Below, one piece after another: positions 33,488 through 38,231 of a stretch of DNA of 38,231 nt. This DNA is from a virus. The translations under genes were made by a program, and so were the position numbers. Numbering within the stretch: position 1 is the stretch's first letter; each line of letters begins with the position of its first letter. The DNA lies in IMG/VR virus record IMGVR_UViG_3300042556_000959, positions 1 to 38,231 of that record. One strand, given 5' to 3'. The notes beneath the pieces are model-generated. The model did no database searches. It saw only the letters and a program-made list of their open reading frames with translations, and was not told where the DNA came from.

Positions 33488-35166
33488 TAAGCAATTACGA
33501 AAGAGCAGCTGCCACAAGAAAACGAGGTGTCTTAGGTACAATTACCAATAGACTAACCTCAGGCCAAGGTGTTGGTCAATCGATTGGTGGTGGTATATCA
33601 GAATCTTTTAAAGCCAGAACAACTGGTCTAAAAGAGAAATTTGACCCGTTAAACATAGCAAAAATGTTTACGGGTAATCTTGGTGTTGGTCTATTGGGTA
33701 AAATTACTGGTAGAAGTCCTGAAGATATGCAATACTTTGCAAACAAAGGACGAAAAAAAGGTGATAAAGAATATTCTATTACTCGGCCACAAGAAACAAA
33801 GGTCGGTAATGTTGAAACTGCTTTCTATACCAATATCAGAGAAGGTCAAAGAAGTTCTCTACAAAAAGGCGACAATGTTGCAACCGTGGCAGCCAAATTG
33901 GCCAATACAATAAAATTCTTTTATGAGAAAGAAAATCTCAATAGAGAATTAGAACACAACTTTGAAGAAGAAATAGAATCCGAAGATCAAAGACGCCACG
34001 ATAATTTAATTGCTGAAATTAAAAAATTAAAAGATAAAAAGCCCACAAAGATTGATATCGATAAAACTAAAAAAGATTTAAATATTGAACAACCTACTGT
34101 AACCACACCACCAACACCAAAGCCAGCAGAACCTAAAACAGAAGCCGCTGTTGTTACTGCCGCAGTTGTAGCTGCACCAGTTGCAGCTCGTGTTATCACT
34201 AAAGCTAAAGAAATTCCAGCTGTATCATCTGCCATTAGTAAAGCCAAAGAAATTGTTAAACCTACAACAGTTACACCCAAAGTAACAAAAGAAACACCAT
34301 CTATACCAACAGAAATTAAACCACAAGCACCAGTAGCAACAAAAGTTCCAACACCTTCCGCAGGAGGTGCTGCAGCAATTGGTGGTACAGCTGCAGTGAT
34401 CGCCGGTATCGGAACAGCATTGGCTGAAGTTGGTATAACCAATGAATATGCACAGAAAGCCATTTTAGGCAACGTCAGTAAAGAATCTGGTTTCGGTGCA
34501 AAGTATGAAACTGGTTACGGTAAAACTTCAAACGATAGAATTCGTAAAATATTTGGCAGTAGAGTTGCAAACCTATCTGATGAACAGTTAAATGAAATCA
34601 AAAAAGATGATTCTAAATTCTTTGAAACAGTTTATGGTTATCAAACTGAAAAAGGCCAAGAATTAGGTAATAAAGAACCTGGTGACGGATTCAAATATCG
34701 TGGCCGTGGTTTAATTATGTTGACAGGTAAAGATAATTACAAAAGAATTGGTAAACAAATTGGTGTTGATTTAGTTTCCAATCCAGACTTAGTGTTTGAT
34801 TCAAAAATAGGACCAAAAGTTGTTGCTGCCTTTGTTAAGAACAAATTAGGTGATAAAGTAAACTCATTTAAGAGTCAGTCTGAGGCCAATAAAGAAGTCA
34901 CTAAGGCCGTGGTTGGTGCTAGTGTTGATTTGACAAAGGGTTTTGGTGCTGAACAGATGGCCAAAGTTGAAGCGTATACAAATGCACCATCAGGTGACGC
35001 AGTGTATGCCATGTCTACACAAAATAAAGATTTAAAAGAACAGGTGCCTGTAACAAATGTTGCAGTAAATAATACAAAAACATTCATTAATTCCGGTGGT
35101 GGTCAACAACCACAAATTATAAGTACCACAGTAATGGATGATTCTCCAATGTTAGCTACAATGTAA
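33484..35166 (+). CDS. Tape-measure-like protein 1 with GH19-like lysozyme domain
   Basis: A 560-aa protein. Residues ~41-145 (RTTGLKEKFDPLNIAKMFTG, LGKITGRSPEDMQYF) are a module shared with the next gene. Residues ~145-200 are charged helical, ~200-300 a Pro/Ala/Val/Lys-rich linker. Residues ~315-480 match a GH19 chitinase-type peptidoglycan hydrolase: NVSKESGFGA with E334 as candidate catalytic acid, then GFKYRGRGLIMLTGKDNYKR at 402-421. The end is Thr/Asn-rich. Placed directly after gp26/51, it is likely the tape measure or hub protein (gp29-like; T4 gp29 is 590 aa) and could open the cell wall, since gp5 here lacks lysozyme. AAGG precedes the ATG, which overlaps the upstream stop. Confidence 0.72.
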   Translation: MISNYERAAATRKRGVLGTITNRLTSGQGVGQSIGGGISESFKARTTGLKEKFDPLNIAKMFTGNLGVGLLGKITGRSPEDMQYFANKGRKKGDKEYSITRPQETKVGNVETAFYTNIREGQRSSLQKGDNVATVAAKLANTIKFFYEKENLNRELEHNFEEEIESEDQRRHDNLIAEIKKLKDKKPTKIDIDKTKKDLNIEQPTVTTPPTPKPAEPKTEAAVVTAAVVAAPVAARVITKAKEIPAVSSAISKAKEIVKPTTVTPKVTKETPSIPTEIKPQAPVATKVPTPSAGGAAAIGGTAAVIAGIGTALAEVGITNEYAQKAILGNVSKESGFGAKYETGYGKTSNDRIRKIFGSRVANLSDEQLNEIKKDDSKFFETVYGYQTEKGQELGNKEPGDGFKYRGRGLIMLTGKDNYKRIGKQIGVDLVSNPDLVFDSKIGPKVVAAFVKNKLGDKVNSFKSQSEANKEVTKAVVGASVDLTKGFGAEQMAKVEAYTNAPSGDAVYAMSTQNKDLKEQVPVTNVAVNNTKTFINSGGGQQPQIISTTVMDDSPMLATM

Positions 35167-35167
35167 A

Positions 35168-37138
35168 ATGGTTACAATAAAAACAATAGGTCAAGATACT
35201 TTTTCGTGGAATCCAAATGCCTTTAATAAGAAAGGCCATTGGTTTCTTTTGGCTGAAACTGGCAGTTATATTCGACCAGCTACAAAGAAAGAGATGTCCC
35301 AACTAGGTAAACCAAAACAGCAGGACACTATCGAATCGACCGATAAAAAGATGTCATATCAGCAGGCATCTAAGATTAGAAAGAAATCTCTCAAAGACTT
35401 AATTACTGAAAAAATAATAGAAGGCCAAGAAGGTGTGTTTTCTTCTATTCGTTCCAGTATATCAGAAAAATCTCAAGCACGATCATTAGGATTAAAAGAA
35501 AAATTCGATCCTTTAAATATTGCCAGAATGTTAACTGGTGGTTTTGGTTCTGCTTTACTTGGTGGTATGACAGGAAGAAGTAAAGAAGATATTAGTTATT
35601 TTTCTGGTAAAAAAGTAAAAGAAACTAAACAAAAACCAGCATACATTAACGAAAAATTAAACAAATCTGATGTGGGTTTATATTCTTCTATTGCAGAAGG
35701 TAATACACAGTCTATGAAAAAAGGTGATGGTATTGCTACCATATTGGCTCGCATGTATAACATGATAAAAGCTGAACAGATTAATTCTTTAAAGAGATAT
35801 CAAATAGAAAAGAGTTTTAAAAAGATTCGTGAGAAAGAAAAAGAAAAACGTAATAAAGAATTGATTGAAGCAATTAAATCTTTAGGATCTTTTGTAACTG
35901 TAAAAGCTGTAGAGAAAAAACAAGAAGGTGGTGGTATTATTGACTTTATCAAAGGTCTAATCGAATCAGCAAAAAATATGTTATTGGGAGTTGTAACGAG
36001 TATATGGAATGGATTATGGTCTTTGCTTGGGCCACTATTTACGTTTGTAGGTGAAATAGCAGCTGCAATAGGATTAAAAAAGGCTTTTGATAAAATAAGA
36101 GGCATTAGAACTCCAACTGCACCAGCAGAGCCTAAACCTGCTGAGCCAAAGCCAGCTGAACCTAAGCCTGCTGAACCAAAACCAGCAGAGCCTAAGCCAG
36201 CTGAACCTAAACCAGCAGAACAAAAACCTGCTGAACCGAAACCAGAAGAACAGAAAAAGACCGAAGAAAAAACTAAAAAGACGGCAGAAAAGGCCACCAA
36301 AAAAGGCAAAGAGAAATACGAAGAAGAAAAGAAAACCACAAAGGTAGAAAAGGTTGAAGAAAAACCAAAAGCAACAAAGATATCGAAAATATTAAAAGGT
36401 GCTAAAGGTGTATTAAAGTATTTTGCTAAGCTACCTTTCATTGGTGGTATTGCTGGTGCTTTTGAACTCATGGATACAATGAAACAGGCGATTGCTGACC
36501 GTGAAGAAGGTAAGATAGATGATAAACAATTACGAGAGATTATGGTATCAAGTGCAGCACAGATAATTGCCGCTGGTGCTGGTACTTCTATGGGTGCAAC
36601 GATAGGCGCAACGATTGGATCGGTTGGTGGCCCAATAGGTGCTTTCTTAGGTGGTGCAACTGGCGCAGCATTGGGTTATGTTGGTGGTAAGAAGGCAGGT
36701 AAAGCAATTAGTGAAAAACTATTTGAACATATTGCAAATTCTAGTGCTGATGTGGAACCTATGGTTACTGCCACACCAGAAGAAAATAATAAACCTGTAG
36801 AGCCCGTTTCAACAGAAACTCCAAAAGTAAATCAAACGGCACCTGCAGCCGCACCAACAACATCAGCAACACCAAAAGTTTCGGCACCTGCACCAATGGT
36901 CACACCAGTATCTTCTAGTGGTGGTACTGATACACGATTAGAATCTACAATGAGTAAGAATGCTGAAATTAAGATGGCAGCCAAACCTTCTATGAGCACA
37001 ACAGTTATCGATAACTCTCAAACTATTGGTAACGGTTCTGGTGGCGGTGGTAATATTTCTGTAGAGACCACAGTTTCTACTCGAATAGATGATCCAACAC
37101 TACTCAGAATTCAACGGCAGAACATGCGGCCAGTATAA
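35168..37138 (+). CDS. 29: Tape-measure-like protein 2 with membrane-like segments and PAEPK repeats
   Basis: A 656-aa protein. Residues ~10-45 form a distinct start (TFSWNPNAFNKKGHWFLLAE). Residues ~103-200 repeat the module of the gene before it (LGLKEKFDPLNIARMLTGGF, TGRSKEDISYF, KKGDGIATILARM). A charged helix (~205-235) is followed by a hydrophobic stretch at ~265-305 (NMLLGVVTSIWNGLWSLLGP). Nine five-residue units of PAEPK type span 319-363. Residues ~395-530 include Gly/Ala-rich segments of membrane-like type (GATIGATIGSVGGPIGAFLG). The C-terminus (TRIDDPTLLRIQRQNMRP) is typical of T4-like tape measures. Its likely role is gp29-like tail-length determination and membrane insertion. No ribosome site is obvious; the ATG is one base after the previous stop. 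Confidence 0.65.
   Translation: MVTIKTIGQDTFSWNPNAFNKKGHWFLLAETGSYIRPATKKEMSQLGKPKQQDTIESTDKKMSYQQASKIRKKSLKDLITEKIIEGQEGVFSSIRSSISEKSQARSLGLKEKFDPLNIARMLTGGFGSALLGGMTGRSKEDISYFSGKKVKETKQKPAYINEKLNKSDVGLYSSIAEGNTQSMKKGDGIATILARMYNMIKAEQINSLKRYQIEKSFKKIREKEKEKRNKELIEAIKSLGSFVTVKAVEKKQEGGGIIDFIKGLIESAKNMLLGVVTSIWNGLWSLLGPLFTFVGEIAAAIGLKKAFDKIRGIRTPTAPAEPKPAEPKPAEPKPAEPKPAEPKPAEPKPAEQKPAEPKPEEQKKTEEKTKKTAEKATKKGKEKYEEEKKTTKVEKVEEKPKATKISKILKGAKGVLKYFAKLPFIGGIAGAFELMDTMKQAIADREEGKIDDKQLREIMVSSAAQIIAAGAGTSMGATIGATIGSVGGPIGAFLGGATGAALGYVGGKKAGKAISEKLFEHIANSSADVEPMVTATPEENNKPVEPVSTETPKVNQTAPAAAPTTSATPKVSAPAPMVTPVSSSGGTDTRLESTMSKNAEIKMAAKPSMSTTVIDNSQTIGNGSGGGGNISVETTVSTRIDDPTLLRIQRQNMRPV
36122..36256 (+). 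repeat. 15-bp coding repeat (PAEPK)x9
   Basis: Nine in-frame units of 15 bp encode PAEPK or close variants (units 7 and 9 are PAEQK and PEEQK). Third-position bases differ between units (for example GCA GAG CCT AAA and GCT GAG CCA AAG), so the array is not a fresh slippage product but is kept at the protein level. The Pro/Ala/Glu/Lys composition gives an extended rigid linker, as in TonB-type proteins. Confidence 0.85.
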
Positions 37139-37141
37139 AAT

Positions 37142-37163
37142 AAAAAACCCCGCCGTAGCGGGG
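37142..37163 (-). terminator. Rho-independent terminator of gp32
   Basis: On the minus strand the sequence is CCCCGC-TACG-GCGGGG followed by TTTTTT: a perfect 6-bp GC stem (37148-37163), a tetraloop and a U-run. It lies 34 bases after the gp32 stop. This is a textbook intrinsic terminator. Confidence 0.9.
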
Positions 37164-37166
37164 TCT

Positions 37167-37198
37167 AAACCAACTTCTGAGGAAAGGAGTTTTGGTTT
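37167..37198 (+). terminator. Possible plus-strand terminator hairpin
   Basis: The plus strand holds AAACCAA (37167-37173) and TTGGTTT (37192-37198), a 7-bp stem with an inner 5-bp stem, followed by AATTTTCTTC. It lies 28 bases after the tape-measure stop and overlaps the last codons of gp32, so it may end plus-strand transcription before it reaches gp32 antisense. It is weaker than the minus-strand one. Confidence 0.45.
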
Positions 37199-38075
37199 AA
37201 TTTTCTTCAGCTAGCTTACTGAAATAAGCCATATCATCATCTTCTTCTAAATCAGGTTCAACTTCACGCTGAACTTTCTTAGGTGCTTCTTTGATTTGTT
37301 CAACGGTTGTTTTAGCGGCAGGTACTTCACCATTTAAACCGAGAACCTTATCAAGGCGTTGTTTCAAAACATCATATGATTTGAATTCTTTATCACCAAT
37401 CATCTCAGTTAGAGAGTATTGTGATTTCCAAACCTTCTCTAGTTCTTCATCATCATTCAACAAAGCCGATGGTGATTCGAACTCAGACTTATCATAATTC
37501 TGATAGCCTTCAACTTTACGAATCTTTAACTTGAAGTTGGCACCTTTCCACAAATCAAATGGATTGATTGCTTCTTCATCAGCAAACTGTGGATTCATGG
37601 CTTCAGAAATCTTATCAAAGATTTTCTTACCAAACTTAAACAAGAATACTTTACCTTCATTTTCAGGATGTTTCGGATCAGAAACAACATAAATGTTAGC
37701 GATGTAATTTAGTTTACGCTTTTGTTTACGAACAATTTCTTTATTCGCTTCGATGCCAGAATTCCACAATGCAGTATTGTGTTCACATACTGGACATTTT
37801 TGTTCCTTGGTTGTCAAGCAGTTGTCAATTAACCAACCACCAGGACCTTGGAATCCGTGTGAGAACATCTTAACCCATGGCAAACCATCTTCACCATCTT
37901 TTTCAGATGCGGGAAGAAAACGAATTGTAGCCATGCCGTTACCAGCTTTGTCTACTTCACATTTCCAAAAATTATCGGGTTTATCGGAACCTTCTGCTGT
38001 GGTATTGAGTGCCTCGATTGCTTTAGATAGTTTGTCGAGGTTGCCAGATTGGCGTTTGAGATTAGCAAAACTCAT
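37197..38075 (-). CDS. 32: Single-stranded DNA-binding protein gp32
   Basis: A 292-aa homologue of T4 gp32 (301 aa), the helix-destabilising protein of replication, recombination and repair. The N-terminus has the LAST-like LKRQSGNL used for cooperativity. The zinc knuckle is H73, C86, C94, C97 (SHGFQGPGGWLIDNCLTTKE, then CPVC), matching T4 H64/C77/C87/C90. The OB-fold core continues with FKFGKKIFDKISEAMNP and the WKGANFKLKIRKVEGYQNYD pattern. The last ~25 residues (EPDLEEDDDMAYF) form the acidic tail that contacts other replication proteins. AAAGGA precedes the ATG. It is an early/replication gene next to late tail genes, with its own promoter and terminator. Confidence 0.95.
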   Translation of the reverse strand: MSFANLKRQSGNLDKLSKAIEALNTTAEGSDKPDNFWKCEVDKAGNGMATIRFLPASEKDGEDGLPWVKMFSHGFQGPGGWLIDNCLTTKEQKCPVCEHNTALWNSGIEANKEIVRKQKRKLNYIANIYVVSDPKHPENEGKVFLFKFGKKIFDKISEAMNPQFADEEAINPFDLWKGANFKLKIRKVEGYQNYDKSEFESPSALLNDDEELEKVWKSQYSLTEMIGDKEFKSYDVLKQRLDKVLGLNGEVPAAKTTVEQIKEAPKKVQREVEPDLEEDDDMAYFSKLAEEN

Positions 38076-38138
38076 AGTATTTCCTTTCGTATAAACGGAG
38101 TATTAACGGTATATAAAAACGACTTATCCACATTATTC

Positions 38139-38167
38139 ATTATATAATAGTATTTATCCAATGTCAA
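38139..38167 (-). promoter_or_regulatory. Perfect sigma70-type promoter of gp32
   Basis: On the minus strand TTGACA (38162-38167) and TATAAT (38139-38144) are separated by exactly 17 bases: both hexamers match the bacterial consensus. The start of transcription would be near 38132, giving a leader of about 57 bases with direct repeats (CCGTTAATAC/CCGTTTATAC) before AAAGGA and the ATG. Host RNA polymerase should use it from early infection. In T4, gp32 represses its own translation by binding the leader; the AT-rich leader here would allow it. Confidence 0.9.
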
Positions 38168-38231
38168 ACATACATTTTCAAAATACCGAGTGTGGTTATG
38201 GTATCTGTGTGAAGTATACCAACACCACCTT
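38161..38231 (+). CDS. Possible partial plus-strand ORF at window edge
   Basis: An ATG at 38161 opens a frame to the window end encoding MSNIHFQNTECGYGICVKYTN and two more codons. It lies opposite the gp32 promoter and has no clear ribosome site or promoter. It may be a divergent small gene or chance; only 23 codons can be seen and no family is recognised. Confidence 0.25.
   Translation, partial: MSNIHFQNTECGYGICVKYTNTT

Noticed and set aside
33987-34472. 161-codon minus-strand frame opposite the tape-measure/lysozyme gene
   Set aside because: Low-complexity Ala/Val/Gly content mirrored from the Ala/Pro linker of the plus-strand protein; no upstream signals.
35800-36471. 223-codon minus-strand reading frame opposite the tape-measure gene
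   Set aside because: It is the mirror of the PAEPK repeat and Lys/Glu-rich codons (Gly-Ser-Ala-Gly-Phe repeats) with no ribosome site; the plus-strand protein has conserved tape-measure motifs.
1-38231. tRNA genes, CRISPR arrays, insertion sequences, complete retroelement
   Set aside because: None seen: no cloverleaf-like segments between genes, no spaced direct repeats, no transposase or reverse transcriptase frames. A systematic tRNA scan was not possible.

Overview
This window looks like the tail and baseplate block of a marine-type, AT-rich T4-like myovirus. The evidence is a nearly complete set of T4 tail-gene counterparts: gp48, gp53, gp27, gp5 (in pieces), gp25, gp6, a gp7-like protein, gp8, gp54, gp26, a gp51-like extension, gp4, a gp2-like protein and gp32. 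They sit beside long marine-phage-style structural proteins and fibres carrying AN-x-A-(F/Y) and Gly-x-Gly-Tyr repeats. No host gene, photosynthesis gene, tRNA, insertion sequence or CRISPR array is visible. The host cannot be read from this stretch; the style is that of phages of cyanobacteria or SAR11-like marine bacteria.

Layout: positions 1-30592 are one long minus-strand block. In transcription order it starts with the baseplate hub and wedge (gp48, gp53, gp27, gp5 OB domain, a membrane-helix protein, gp5 beta-helix spike, an unknown protein, gp25, gp6, gp7-like, a fibre-like protein, gp8 and a 2117-aa DUF4815-like protein). It continues into a small coiled-coil protein, a 667-aa repeat fibre, a glutaredoxin-fold-like protein, a collagen-like/Gly-rich protein, a prolyl-hydroxylase-type dioxygenase, and a run of fibre modules that ends in a gene cut by the window edge. 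Genes abut or overlap (TAATG junctions) and no gap exceeds about 160 bases.

Across a 33-bp divergent gap, 30626-37138 runs on the plus strand: gp4, gp2-like, gp54, gp26 with a probable -1 frameshift extension, and two tape-measure-like proteins, the first of which carries a GH19-like lysozyme domain. A hairpin pair at 37142-37198 separates this block from gp32 (minus strand), which has a perfect consensus sigma70 promoter upstream.

How they work together: gp27, the gp5 parts and the tape-measure proteins form the hub and the cell-puncturing device; gp6, gp7, gp8, gp25 and gp53 form the wedges; gp48 and gp54 start the tube; the fibre modules bind the host. The main points for follow-up are (1) a three-gene unit of thioredoxin-fold protein, collagen-like protein and prolyl-hydroxylase-type enzyme, suggesting a phage system that hydroxylates its own collagen-like fibre; (2) a -1 frameshift joining gp26 and a gp51-like segment, as in tail-assembly chaperones; (3) a gp5 split into separate genes, with the lytic domain moved to a tape-measure-like protein; and (4) a conserved C-terminal D-(G/A)-G-x-F tag on four consecutive fibre-region proteins.
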